Positions 33,434 through 45,100 of a stretch of 64,000 bases of DNA are shown in pieces. The notes under the pieces were generated by a model, which saw only the letters and a program-made list of their open reading frames with translations, did no database searches and was not told the origin of the DNA. The position numbers and the translations under genes are program-made. Origin of the DNA: Symsagittifera roscoffensis (taxonomy: Eukaryota > Xenacoelomorpha > Acoela > Convolutidae); contig NC_087063.1 of assembly GCF_963678635.1 (NCBI RefSeq), forward strand, positions 50,047,220-50,111,219. The letters run 5' to 3'. Numbering within the stretch: the stretch's first letter is position 1; each line of letters starts with the position of its first letter.

Positions 33434-34950
33434 TCAAAAAATCTAAATGTGCAGAAAAACCAACAGAAGAGGTGGAGTAGTAGCTCCTAGTGGAAAGCAT
33501 CTGGTGAGCGGGGATTTTACTTTTGACTTAAGAAAAAATCAAAACTCTGAAAGATTAATAGTAAGTCTTAAAAAATTTGTCTACGGTCAGATCTTTTTGA
33601 ATGCCTTCAGACTAATACAACACTCAGAGAGCACAATCAAATATTTTCTAGTATTTTTGAATTGGAGGTTTAAGTAGAACAGACATCAATCACTGATCAA
33701 TTCAATTTTGACTTTAAAAAAAACTTTTTTTGAAGAAGAAGAACCAAGCCGAAAAGCAAATCCTCGCTTTAATAAGATAATGAAGAAGAAGAAAAAAAAA
33801 TTAATGGAAAGTAAATTTAGCATTAGGGTTATTGCAAATCAATGTATATGTACCCATTAGAACGGTTTTCCTCGAACATACAGATCAAGTTCAAAAATAC
33901 TGTGGTTAACTTCTGGCCATTTCATGAATCAAGAACGAAAACGATATAAACGCCTGCATTATAAATTAAATCAAACGTGAAACTGCAAAATTTACAAAAC
34001 TTAATCAATAGTAAGAGAATTGCAGAATAGTTAATTCAAAGCTCTTCAAGTTTGAAAGCAGTGCATGGCCGATGCTAACAAAGACAGTTTTTGCTAGTGA
34101 TCAAATTACAGGCCAAAAACACTTTAACAATCTTTGAAAATTTTTTTGTAATAAATTAGAGGGAAGGTTGCTGTTGGATTGAATTTAAACGATTGTAGAA
34201 AACTGAGAAAAGCAGAAATATAAAAAAACATCGAAGTTTTCTTTCACCGATTGAAATTTGGTTTTATATAATAATTCAAAGTTTCAACTCAATTAATAAA
34301 TTTTATTTATCCACATATTTATATATCCAAAGCTTTTAAAAATGTGACATAAAAGGTTCTGTTTTGAAAGTGCTTATTGTTTATGTTGAGAGGGAAGTTG
34401 TATTCGATTCTGTTAACATACCTAGAGAGCAGATACCAATTTGTTCAAATAAATCAAGCAACGATTACTTTACAAAATATAACTTGGGGGTCTCTCATGG
34501 GTTTATTCCAGTTCATCTTTGATTTTGCTTCACATCACTCACATCCCTGAGTTTACAAACACGAAGAGTTTTCTTCTTGCAAATAATATTTTTATTTATA
34601 GCAAAGTTTTGGAAAAAATTTGATCTGGATTTGAACTATAAATAAATATGGTTAGAAGCGAACAAAATTACAATGAACTATTGCAAAACCAAAATAATTG
34701 TATTTAGCTCAGTGGTGTATGTGTGAGGGAGAGTGGGAGTGGGTGGAGACCCCCATGTTTGAAGATAGGGAAAAGACCCCCATGATTGATATGTTTAAAG
34801 AGTTCCTCGCTGCTATATCTATAAAGTTACAGTTCGAACACTTCAAAACAGCTTCAAGTGTGTACTCTCTAACACCTTCAAGACATGCACTTTTTTTGCT
34901 TCTAATCAGTGACAGCATCTCAAAAAGTAAAGAAAGAATTTGAGAATCTT
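33434..34950 (+). mobile_element. Repeat A, copy 5, running into the tandem array
   Basis: Parallel to 25606-27200: same start, ORF remnant (33447-33677), then the RT remnant around 34480-34700. From 34593 its sequence is also the left edge of the 10.7-kb tandem duplication. A 170-bp block that resembles a decayed zinc-finger start (34785-34950) interrupts it, and the A tail is then repeated (34949-35330). Confidence 0.6.
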
Positions 34951-36052
34951 TGATTTTGCTTCACATCACTCACATCCCTGAGTTTACAAACACAAAGAGT
35001 TTTCTTCTTGCAAATGATATTTTTATTTATAGCAAAGTTTTGGAAAAAATTTGATCTGGATTTGAACTATAAATAAATATGGTTGGAAGCGAACAAAATT
35101 ACAATTAACTATTGCAAAACCAAAATAATTGTATTTAGCTCAGTGGTGTATGTGTGAGGGAGAGTGGGAGTGGGTGGAGACCCCCATGTTTGAAGATAGG
35201 GAAAAGAGCATCCGTTCTCCAAGCTATGTATAATGATAAGTGATAGATTTTTTTTCTAAGATAGGGAATTGCTTTTCTAATGTATTAAGATAGGGAATGT
35301 TGAGGTTTCAGTGGGATGGTAAAATGGCAGGTTTCAGAAAATTTTCTTGACGCCCGAATTTCCCATGTGTAAGGATTAAAAATTCGGTGTAACGCAATTG
35401 TAGAAATCTCAATGATTAACCTAAATTTGTTTAAAAAACTACAAATTCTGAAAATTTTCTCACGTTAATTATAATTATTTTCAGATCAACGATGAAGGTT
35501 CATTAGTTTGCTGCTAAAATTGACTAAAAATGGGGTAAAGGTTTCTCCAAATTACATTAGGTATTGGATGAATTTCAAGGAGTTTTTCTTCATACTTGGT
35601 GATTGTTCAGTTGCTACATTATTACAACTTTTGGGATCATTAACTATCCCTTTCCTTACAAATCGTTATTAATTTGCTTTTTTTCTTATTTTTTGTCTGA
35701 AGTTTTTTCAAAAAATGTCTAAGTGACAAAGAATTGGTGCTAATTCAAGCATTCAAATGCAAATGTATAAACTGATAATATAAAGTTGTCTTTTTACGTT
35801 GCACTACAAGGAAAATTTAAGAGCAAGTCTACAGTCTAAAATCTGAAAATCTTCGGAAGTAAAAACACGAAAGAGAACCTTGTTCCTATTTTCTGCAACA
35901 TCATCAAATTTTCAAAAAACTTTCTTAAAAAAATCAATTCAGAAAGAGTAAGTATAATGCAAACTGTACCAAATGAAAAGTTTTGCTAAAATTTGTTAAA
36001 TTTCATTTAATTGAGAGAACCTACATCTAATTCTGCTAAGGTATCAGTTTTT

Positions 36053-36241
36053 TTACAAAAAATCAGCGAGTTCTTTATTATTTTCTCTAAAAATTTTTTC
36101 CACCATTTTTTTGTCCAAAAGAATGAAATGTAGATCTTGAAAGCAAGTTTTTGATTTATGCCTCATATATCCTCTTCCAAAAGATGTGGGAGATGGGTTT
36201 ACTTCACAAATATTATCCTCGAAACATCTGACTTTGCACAT
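36053..36241 (-). pseudogene. Exon-like conserved segment of repeat B, copy 3
   Basis: Encodes MCKVRCFEDNICEVNPSPT followed by SFGRGYMRHKSKTC and FQDLHFILLDKK. It differs from copy 2 (28917-29156) by a few conservative changes. The recent duplicate is 46761-46958. The Cys/His content is compatible with a metal-binding fold, but no family is recognised. Confidence 0.45.
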
Positions 36242-36479
36242 AAGTTACATAACATCTCAAATGATAAATAATTTTCCAATAAATTACACATAAAAATAAA
36301 TCTTTGAGACATTCAAGGTTGGATTTTTTCAAAATGTAAATTAAAAGCTAAATTTTAGTAAATTTATCTCAAAGATTCGAATGAATTAATTTGATTTTCT
36401 ATCTCAATTTTGTGTTTTCTCAGTTTTTGTTTTCTACTATCTTCCAACTTAATCCAATTTGAACAATTTTTTTACATTA

Positions 36480-36640
36480 TGTTGACCAGAAGAATGCTTC
36501 TTCTTGATATGTTTAGTGAGTTCCTCGCTTCTATATCTATGAAGTTACAGTTCGAACACTTCAAAACAGCTTCAAGTGTGTATTCTCTAACACCTTCAAG
36601 ACATGCACTTTTTTGTTTCTAATCAGTGACAGCATCTCAA
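36480..36640 (-). pseudogene. Decayed zinc-finger gene start of repeat B, copy 3
   Basis: On the minus strand MLSLIRNKK is followed after a frame change by CSNCNF-like sequence. The middle of finger 1 is deleted relative to copy 2 (30160-30348). Related decayed blocks lie at 34785-34950, 45473-45640 and 57606-57773, where the frame ACLEGVREYTLEAVLKCSNC is readable. Confidence 0.5.
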
Positions 36641-36859
36641 AAAGTAAAGAAATAGTTTGAGAATAAGAGGGAGATTTAGAATGTCCAAAATTTTTCAGAT
36701 AACAATAGCCTCAAAAAAAAAAAAAAAAAACAGGTATAAGAAACTGATAACCAATTTTTTTAATGTGAAAGAAAATGGGATCGGATATCATCTATTTTGG
36801 CCCAGCTGAAATAAAACTATCCAACCTATCCTTGGAGTTTTCAAAAGTTGTGATCTCAA

Positions 36860-37030
36860 CCAATCAGAATCTATCATTACATATCAGGAACTTTTTTTAT
36901 TCATTTTTGATGGCAACCAATCAGAATCGAGCTTTCACTCAAATAAGGGTTTTCAAAAATTTTGATGTCAAAAAATCAGAGTCGAGCAATTCTTCACAGG
37001 TGAAATTTGTGGTATTAACCAGTCAGAAGG
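36860..37030. promoter_or_regulatory. Phased CCAAT-box array, copy 3
   Basis: Motifs at 36860 and 36917 are perfect CCAATCAGAATC; those at 36972 (AAAATCAGAGTC) and 37019 (CCAGTCAGAAGG) are degenerate. Spacings are 57, 55 and 47, matching the array at 30588-30807. The recent duplicate is at 47578-47748. Confidence 0.5.
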
Positions 37031-38165
37031 AAGTTTTAACAGATTTTAAAACATATTTTAAATCACAACAAAACGATGTTTATGAAACTTTCCAATCAAC
37101 CAATTTTAGTGAACTTTGTTCTAACATAACTGAGAGATACTTTCGACACCAAAGTGAGGTAAAACAGATTCTTTTGTCTGGTTTATATTAATTTTTCAAT
37201 ACTCAATTCAAACTTCAATATTCCATCTAATTTTTTCTGATTTGTTCTTTTTCTAACCAGTGAAAAAAGAAATGAACAAATAGTTTGTAACAAATAGAAA
37301 TTAACAAATAGAAATTCTTATACTTTTTTTCGGTACATTGTAGCATAAACAACTGGAATTTTTCAATTTTGAATAATCGATGAAAAAGATATTCTGTCAA
37401 ATCTAGATTTTGTATTCGTATCAAATTCAAAACAGAAATCGAAATGATGTTCTTTATCTTCAATTTTTGTTTCATAGGCTCTTACATTGTTTTGTTTTTT
37501 TACTGATCGACTACTCAATCTGAATTTTTTCTTCAAAAAAACTTTGTTTGTAAATCTGACAGTATTTTTGTTTTCTCAAATTGCATCTCCAAGTTTTCTG
37601 TTGTTCTATACAAGTTAAAACTAATACAATCTCATCAACGTCATCTGTTCACCATTCTTTTAGTTTTTTGTAGTAGTTCAACATTAAAGTCTGATAAATG
37701 GCTATTTCAGACATTGAAAACACTTTTGATGGAAACATGTTTTTTACTGAAATAAATAAAGAAACTGGAAAAAATTGAATTGTTGTATCATTTTTATTTT
37801 ACTTTGTAATAACACTCACTATAAAAAGCTTTTCTTCGATTCAGAGTCTAATTGTTCTTAGGAAACTAATGTAGCCAATCAAAACCTCAAACTATGGCAA
37901 AACAAAATTGAAAAACAAAAAATGACTTGTAGCATTAAAAAATATTGATAAAGTTTTCAATTGAAACTACTTTCTCGTTTGTATTTTTCTTTTCAAGTAT
38001 GACAAACTTTACTTTAATTTAGATAAAAACAGCAATTAAAAAAATTTTTCTGCAATTTCGATTACCAATAATGGAAAATTAACTAATAATTGGCTATTTT
38101 TTTAAGTCAATTTTGATGAAATTGTGTGTTTTGTCTGATTTTTGTCTGACAATTTTTTTTGACAA

Positions 38166-38290
38166 GATGCAAAAAGTGTTTCACTTTTTTCTACAAAATG
38201 CGAAAAGTGTTGCATTTTTTTCGACAATCTGTGAAAAATGTTTCATTTTTTGCTACAATGGCGAAAACGGTTTCACTTTTGTCTTCAACT
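38166..38290 (+). repeat. Minisatellite of about 35-bp units
   Basis: Four imperfect units of the pattern GCAAAAAGTGTTTCACTTTT with TCTACAA or TCGACAA junctions. Each unit is partly self-complementary (AAAGTG...CACTTT). It lies directly left of the polB 5' unit that begins at 38283. The duplicate is at 48884-49008. Confidence 0.75.
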
Positions 38291-38725
38291 TCTGCATTTT
38301 GTAGTAGATCAGACGAAAACTCTGCAGAGTAAATAAGTTTGCCGTTTTGCACAGAGAATTTCATTTTGAGCAATAAATTGAGTAAAAGATACAGAGTAAA
38401 ATAAGAATGATTCAGAGCGGAGAGAAGAGGTAGTTGACGGTAGATAAATTGAAAGTAAAATGTTTAGAGCTGTGAGAGGAGGTAGTTGATGCTAGTTAAC
38501 TTGAAAATATAAAGGTGTTGGTCAGGAGCGAGAGGTACACTCAAATCGAATATTTGGTCTGTTGTCGTGTCCGATCGAAATTCGGCTTCTTTTTACGGAA
38601 TTTCTAAATAAAAGTGTGTCCGATCGGATACAAAGTTCATTTTTAGGATCTTTTTACGTTGTATCATTTCCAATCACAAAAATGTTCATTAATGTTATGG
38701 TGGTCTAATCAATTAGAGAACTTTT

Positions 38726-39034
38726 TTAAGGATTTAAATCTTTCACATAGGTGAAAATATACACAAAAGCAACCGCAAAAACGAATGACCCTAATTTGTT
38801 TGCAGTAAAATTTAAAAAAATATTGCAAATTAAAGCAACAAAAGAACAAAAAATTAATACAAGCAACCTTTTCAAAAAAATTTTTGTCAAGTTAATTGAA
38901 TTTTTGTATGTACTCAAAGAAAGTTTGCTAATTTGTGAGTGTATAGTCAAGTTATTGGATTTTGATGTAAATTTGAGAAGATAAATCCAAGTTGATGAAT
39001 TTTTCAAAACAAATCTCTGCAAATCTGACACCAA
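38726..39034 (-). CDS. Small minus-strand ORF with two hydrophobic stretches
   Basis: 102 codons. LLVLIFCSFVALICNIFLNF and LGSFVFAVAFVYIFTYV are plausible membrane segments separated by a short loop. A 62-codon version at 41121-41309 keeps both segments, with substitutions and a length change of a multiple of three. Recent duplicates are 49548-49751 (truncated by frameshift) and 51841-52029. It lies in the 5' non-coding region of polB, in the opposite orientation. It could be a small gene of the element or chance; T-rich sequence readily yields hydrophobic frames. No ribosome-binding context can be used in a eukaryote. Confidence 0.25.
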   Translation of the reverse strand: MVSDLQRFVLKNSSTWIYLLKFTSKSNNLTIHSQISKLSLSTYKNSINLTKIFLKRLLVLIFCSFVALICNIFLNFTANKLGSFVFAVAFVYIFTYVKDLNP

Positions 39035-39803
39035 ACCTGATCATGCAGGATTTTGAACTCTAAAATTCTTAAAAGAAAGGACGGAAGAAAGAACGTTGGT
39101 GGGTAGTTTTTCACAATTTTTGGTATTGGGTAGGGGATAAAAAATTCTTTGATATATTATCGTACAACTTTTTGACTATTTTCAAAATTTCCAAAATAAA
39201 TTTTTTTCATAGTCAGGTGTAATTCAGATTCAGCTGTAAACTTGGAGCTTTGACACACAAAATATGGACCAAAAGTGAGTTCTTTGATTGTGTAATTTTC
39301 GCTAAATAACTTTTACTTAGTCGGAGAACTCTATTTTGGACGTTTATCATAAACGTCCGAAAAGTTGTGAAAAAAGTAAGAGTGAAAGTCTATTTCATCA
39401 ATTAGAAAAGCAAATGGAGTTTTCTCTTTTTTTTGTAGAGTAGCATGAGGCAATTCAATTGTTTTTAATAGACTTTTTCAAATAATGAAAAAAAACCAAA
39501 CTTTAAATCAATTTTAATATTGGTCAATTCTAGGTTGGCTGAAATCAATTTTTTCGGGTTAATTTTCTCTAAGCGACAGCAAGTAATCAAACTTAATTCT
39601 GATTTTCTTTCATTCTAAAAGTAATTTTTCTATAAATTGTATATCTATATGAAAAAAAAAATGTTTTTCCCTCAAAAACTCAAAGTGAGTATAACTCACT
39701 GAACAAACTTTTGGGACATTTCAAATCAAGTGTCAATTTCAAATAATATGTATCAAGTACTGTTTTCTTGATTTCCAAACTTGTTGAATCTCCCTTTTTT
39801 AAG

Positions 39804-40660
39804 ATGTCGTTGCTGAAAAGAAACGAGAAAGTGCAGTGTGGGGACTGCGAAAAAAAAGATGTATGTTCGTCAACACGCAGCTCAACACCGCAAAAGTTGA
39901 CAAGCAGGAACTATTTCTTGTCCTGATGTAAGTAATTAACTTACAACCAGCAAGAAAGGAACCATCACGTGTCCAAGAAGCATGCTCAATGATTTTCAAA
40001 ACAATCAACATTTCGCTCGTCTTGCAAAAAAGAGTAGTTTCGGAACTACTACTCACTCCAGCAACATCGGAGAAAAGAATATGGACCGAAGCAACGGAAA
40101 CCAAGCGATACTGCAGAAGTCCTGAACAAGATTGTGGAGAAGGAGGGGGAAGATGGAGAGAAACTCAAAGAGGAGTTGATTCCTTGTCAACACTTACTGG
40201 TGGATACTGAGATAGAAAAAGGAAGACATAAGGTGTTTAACCTTCAAATGACATATTTAGATGATAAAGTAAAAGACGAAAAGCTCAATGAAGTATTCAA
40301 TAAGGTGGAATCCGCTGCAGAAATCAATATCGCTCTTGGATTTGTTATTGGTAATGAAGATACGGGAGAATATCGGTGTTATTACGCTTATAAAAACAAT
40401 ACTTCGTTCGAAAAAATGCCTTTACTGTGTACGAAAGCGGACTTGATTAGAATCCAGGGAGAAAATGAAATGTTTGATATCGGGGATCAATGCCCTCAAG
40501 AACGTCAGAACACAAAGTGGAGGTCCATGTTGATCAAAAATGCCACTGTTTTCGCGGCACTACTAAAAACATCCCAACGGGAAGTCCGGAATCTGTCTTG
40601 CCTGAACCATTACTACGACATACAAAAATAAACTGTCTTTTATCGGATAAAGATAAACAA
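39804..40660 (+). pseudogene. polB N-terminal fragment alpha
   Basis: ATG at 39804 (MSLLKRNEKVQCGDCEKKDV) opens a C-x2-C finger. A frameshift then puts HAAQHRK and a second finger into other frames. From 40134 a 165-codon frame contains CQHLLVDTEIEKGRHKVFN, EVFNKVESAAEINIALG and RNLSCLNHYYD. This is the N-terminal region of a long Polinton-type polymerase gene, before the exonuclease domain. It breaks off at about 40660, where the next duplicated unit begins. The nearly identical duplicate is at 50523-51379. Confidence 0.6.
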
Positions 40661-41120
40661 CTCCTTCAACTTGTAGTAGATCAGACGAAAACTCTTCTGA
40701 TTACATAAGTTCGCCATTTTGCACAGAGAAGTTTATTTTGAGCAATAAATTGAGTAAAAACGAGAATGATTCAGAGCGGAAAGAGTAGATGGTTGACGGT
40801 AGATAAGTTGAAAGTAAAATGTTTAGAGCTGAGAGAAGAGGTAGTTGACGCTAGTTAATTTGAAAATAAAAAGACTTTAATTAGGAGCGAGGGGTACTTT
40901 CAAATCGAATGTTTCGGCTTAAACAATCAGAACTGATTGTCCATATTTGGTCTGTAGTCGTGTCCAATCAAAATTTGGCTTCCTTTTACGGATTTTTTAA
41001 ATAAAAGTAGTGTGCCCGATCGGATACAAAGTTCATTTTGAGGATGTTTTTACATTGTATCTTTTCCAATCACAAAACTGTTCATTAATGTTATGGTGGT
41101 CTATCCAACTAGAGATTTTT

Positions 41121-41309
41121 TTAAGGATTTAAATATTTCACATAGGTGAAAATATACACACAAGCAACCGTAAAAACGAATGACCCTAATTTGTTTGCTG
41201 TAAAATTAAAAATATTGCCAATATAAGCAACAAAAGAACAAAAAATTGATATAAGCAGCCTTTCCACAAACTTGATCATCAAGTTAGTTGAATTTTTGTA
41301 TGTACTCAA
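41121..41309 (-). CDS. Small minus-strand ORF, second copy
   Basis: 62 codons, MSTYKNSTNLMIKFVERLLI..., ending in VYIFTYVKYLNP. It is homologous to the C-terminal part of 38726-39034, with about a quarter of residues changed and the frame kept through both hydrophobic stretches. The N-terminal part seen in the first copy is out of frame here. Confidence 0.22.
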   Translation of the reverse strand: MSTYKNSTNLMIKFVERLLISIFCSFVAYIGNIFNFTANKLGSFVFTVACVYIFTYVKYLNP

Positions 41310-42183
41310 TGAAGTTTACTAATTTGTGAATATATAGTCAAGTTGTTTGATTTTGATGTAAATTTGAGAAGATAATTCAAAGTTGATGAATTTTTCAAAA
41401 CAAATCTCTGCAAATTTGACACCAAACCTGATCATGCAGTTTTTCGAACGCTAAAAATCTCAAAAGGAATGACGCAAGAAAGAACGTTGGTGGACAGTTT
41501 TCCACAATTTTCGGTATTGGGTAGGGAAAAAAAGAGTCTTTGATATATTATCGTACAAATTTTTGACTATTTTCAAAATTTCTAAAATACTTTTTTTCCA
41601 ATCAAGTGTAATACAGCTATAAACTTGAAGCTTTGATACACAATATGTGGACCAAATGTGAACTCTTTGGTTGTGTAAATTTCCCTAAATAACTTTTATT
41701 TAGTCGGAGAACACTATTTTGGACGTTTATCATAAAAGTCCGAAAAATTGTGAAAAAGGTAAGAGTCAAAGTCTATTTCATCAATTAGAAAAGCAAATGG
41801 AGTTTTCTCTTTTTTCTTGCAGAGTAGCATGAGGCAATTCAAGTGTTTTTAATAGGTTTTTTCAAATAATGAAAAAAAAACTTTAAATCAGTTTTAATAT
41901 TGGTCAATTCTAGATTGGCTTAAATCGATTTTGTCGGGTTACTTTTCTCTAAGCGACAGCAAATAATTAAATTTCATTCTGATTTTCTTTCATTCTAATA
42001 AAAACTTCTTCTATACATTTTATATCTATATGAAGAAAAATGTTTTTCCCTCAAAAATTCAAAAGTGAGTATAACTCACTGAATAAACTTTTGGGACATT
42101 TCAAATCAAGTGTCAAGTTCAAATCATATGTAACAAGTACTACTTTCTTGATTTCCAAACTTGTTGAATCTCTCTTTTTTAAG

Positions 42184-45100
42184 ATGCCGTTGCTGAAAAC
42201 AAACGAGAAAGGGCAGTGTGGGGACTGTGAAAGAAAAGATGTATGTTAGTCAACACGCAGCTCAACACCGCAAAATTTGACAAGCAGGAATTATTTCTTG
42301 TCCTGATGTAAGTAATTTACTTACAATCAGCAAGAAAGGAATCATCACGTGTCCAAAAAGCATGCTCCATCATTTTCCAAGCAATCAACATTTCGCTCGT
42401 CCTGCGAAAAAGAGTAGTTTCCGAGTTACTACTCACTCCAGGAACATCGGACAAAAGAACATGGAGCGAAGCAACGGAAACCAAGCGATACTGCAGCAGT
42501 CTTGAACAAGATTGTGGAGAAGGAGGAGGAAGATGGAGAGAAACTCAAAGAGGAGTTGAGTCCTTGTCAACACTTCCTGGTGGATACTGAGAGGGAAAAA
42601 GGAAGACATAAGGTGTTTAACCTTCAAATGTCATATTTAGATGATAAAGTAATAGACGAAAAGATCAATGAAGTATTCAATAAGGTGAATTCCGCTGCAA
42701 AAATCAATATCGCTCTTGGATATGTTTTTTGTAATGTGGATACGGGAAAATATCGGTATTAATACGCACACAAAAACAATACTTGCTTCGAAAAATTACC
42801 TTTACTGTGTACGAAATTTGATTTGATTACAATCCAGGGAGAAATTGAAAAGGTTGATATCAAGGAGCAGTGCACTCAAGAACGTCAGAACACAAAGTGA
42901 AGGTTCAAGTTGATCAAAAAAGCCATTCTTTTCGCGGAACTTTTAAACTCGTACCAATGGGATGTTTGGAATCTGTCTTGCCTGAACCATTACCACGACA
43001 TACGCAAGTAAACTGTCTTTTATCGGATAAAAATAAACAACAGTACAAAGATCATCTTTGTCTTTTTCGTGCAATAACAAGGTAATCGCATGGCCATATA
43101 ACCTCGATGCTCATAATACATCTCAGCTGTTCACAGAGTGTGTATCAAAATCTGAATAAGATCCAAGGAACTTTCGTGGAGTGTCAATTGATGATCTACC
43201 TCTTGTCGAGGGAATAGTTGAACGCAAATTATTTTTTTTTAACGATTATGACGTTCAGGAAGGATAATATGTTGAAGATTTAGCAAGGCGAAATTTTGGA
43301 AAATTTGATTACACCGTGAAGTTGCTAAGATTCAACAATCATATTATACATACGAATGATATCGATTCTTTCATCAAATGATTTCGATGATGTCCTTGCT
43401 GTGACGATTTCTTCAACAGATCAGACAACTTCAACAGACATCTTCTGAATTGTAAAGATCGACTGCGGCATTTTTTTCCCAATAATGTGTACAGATTACG
43501 GGAAACAATATACGAAAAGCTGGACGGGTTCAACATTCTTTACACCAAAGAAGATAATTAATTAGCAATGTAGCATTCTTTGACTTCGAATCAAATTGTG
43601 TTCCCACAGAAGAATTGAAAGCAACCAAAACAACTAATTAGATTGAAAAACCTGTCCTTTTATCCGTCTCAATAACTTCAAATCTGCAAGATGATCAAAT
43701 TTTCTTGTGTGAAAAAGATCCTAATAAATTCTTTTGTTTCCAGCTTGGAACGTCTAGTTGAAAAAGCAAGTTACAAATGAAAACCAAGTTTCAAGAAATC
43801 GAAAACACTGTCAACGATCGAGTAAAAAAAAATTTTGATAAATTTCACGCTAGAGTTTTAACTAAAAGACCAAAAAAGACCAGAAGTCTTCGAGTATGAA
43901 GAAGAATGTATAGAAGATGGAGAGGAGGAAGACATGTCGACGCAATTTTTGAGAATTCAAAAAAATCAGCTGATCGACTTGAAACAGCGTTTAAGCATTT
44001 AGAGCGCTAAGTTATTACTTTACCGGTGTTTGGTTTCCTATGCGGCAGAAACGATCTGAACCTCTTCAAATCTGATTTGATCCCATACCTTTTATGTGGT
44101 AAAGAAATCGAACCAACAGTCATTAAAAAAGCGAATGATTTCAAATCCTTCAAATTTAGAAATGTAAAGTTTCTAGACATAATGAAGTTTCTTGGAGAGG
44201 AGCAACAACATTGGATTTGTTTCTGAAAGCCTCTAAAGCAAAAGAAACCAAAGGTTTTTTCCCCTAAGAATGGTTTGACAGTCCAGACAATCTTGACTGT
44301 ACGGAATTGCCTCCATATGAGGCCTTTTTCACCAAACAAAGAAATCACAACCCTCTCGAGAGAAATTTCCACGATTACCAAAAACTTTTTAATGGAGGAC
44401 TTGATCAACAAAGTGCGTTGAAAAATTTGTGTAATCAATCAGTTCTACCAACAGGTTTAGAATATTACTCTTATTTGAAAAGCATCTGGGAACAACTCAA
44501 AATGATTACTTCCAAAGACTTCCTACGATGGTATAACAATAAAGAAGTTGTGTTGTTCCTACTCTTAAGCTATGCAAAAAATGAAAAACTTTACCATGAT
44601 AAGGGACATGCTGAAACTGGGATGCACACTTGGATGCACACAAGCCGAAACTGACTTGCTGAAACTGGGATGCACACTTCCAAATCTTGCAAATATCAGT
44701 TACACAAGTTGACAAATCCCAAATTCTACCGTTCTTTGAGGGAGATAAAGATTTATGTGAGAAAGTAGGTGAAGACATGACTGGTGGTCCATCAATAGTT
44801 TTCACGCGAAAAGTTTTCAGTAGTTTTCTTGCTTATATTCTTAGCTCTTCAAGTGTTTGCAAGACAATAGTTGGAATTGACGCCAGCCGATTATATCCAT
44901 TCTCGGTATGCCAAGAGATGCTGACCGGGCTTTACACACGATGGGAGTATGACTCTGAAACTGATCGGCTTAAAGCTACAAAAACAGAACAAACAAATTC
45001 GAGAACCTGGTTATGTCCTTCTAACAAGAATTGAGACCAGAGTGTAAAATTAAGAGTTTTTACACAACAGAGCAGAAAAAAAAAATCTTTCCCTGTTTAT

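Larger units (their letters stand above)
35430..38150 (-). repeat. Repeat B, copy 3
   Basis: Related to 28190-31880 (older) and almost identical to 46140-48870 (recent). It contains the exon-like segment, a decayed zinc-finger start (36480-36640) and the CCAAT array. The finger frame is lost: after MLSLIRNKK the reading is shifted. Confidence 0.65.
38283..40663 (+). repeat. polB 5' unit 1 in copy 1 (2,381 bp)
   Basis: The segment from CTTCAACTT (38283) to the truncated polB at 40660 is repeated from 40664 onward with lower identity, about 90 % by eye. It contains a 5' non-coding region, a minus-strand ORF with two hydrophobic stretches, and the polB N-terminus. The junction at 40660-40664 joins polB codons directly to the start of the next unit. 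Confidence 0.85.

Noticed and set aside
36775-37191. 138-codon ORF, nearly identical to 47493-47909, as a conserved gene
   Set aside because: The two copies are part of the recent duplication, so identity is not evidence of selection. The ORF runs through the CCAAT array, and the older copy at 30480-30960 has no such frame.
39799-40104. 101-codon minus-strand ORF (and 50518-50823)
   Set aside because: It is antisense to the polB zinc-finger N-terminus that starts at 39804. It is a shadow kept by the recent duplication.
44007-44438. 143-codon minus-strand ORF (and 56140-56571)
   Set aside because: It is antisense to the polB exonuclease region, where plus-strand motifs GRNDLN and LDIMKFL are clear. 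It is a shadow.
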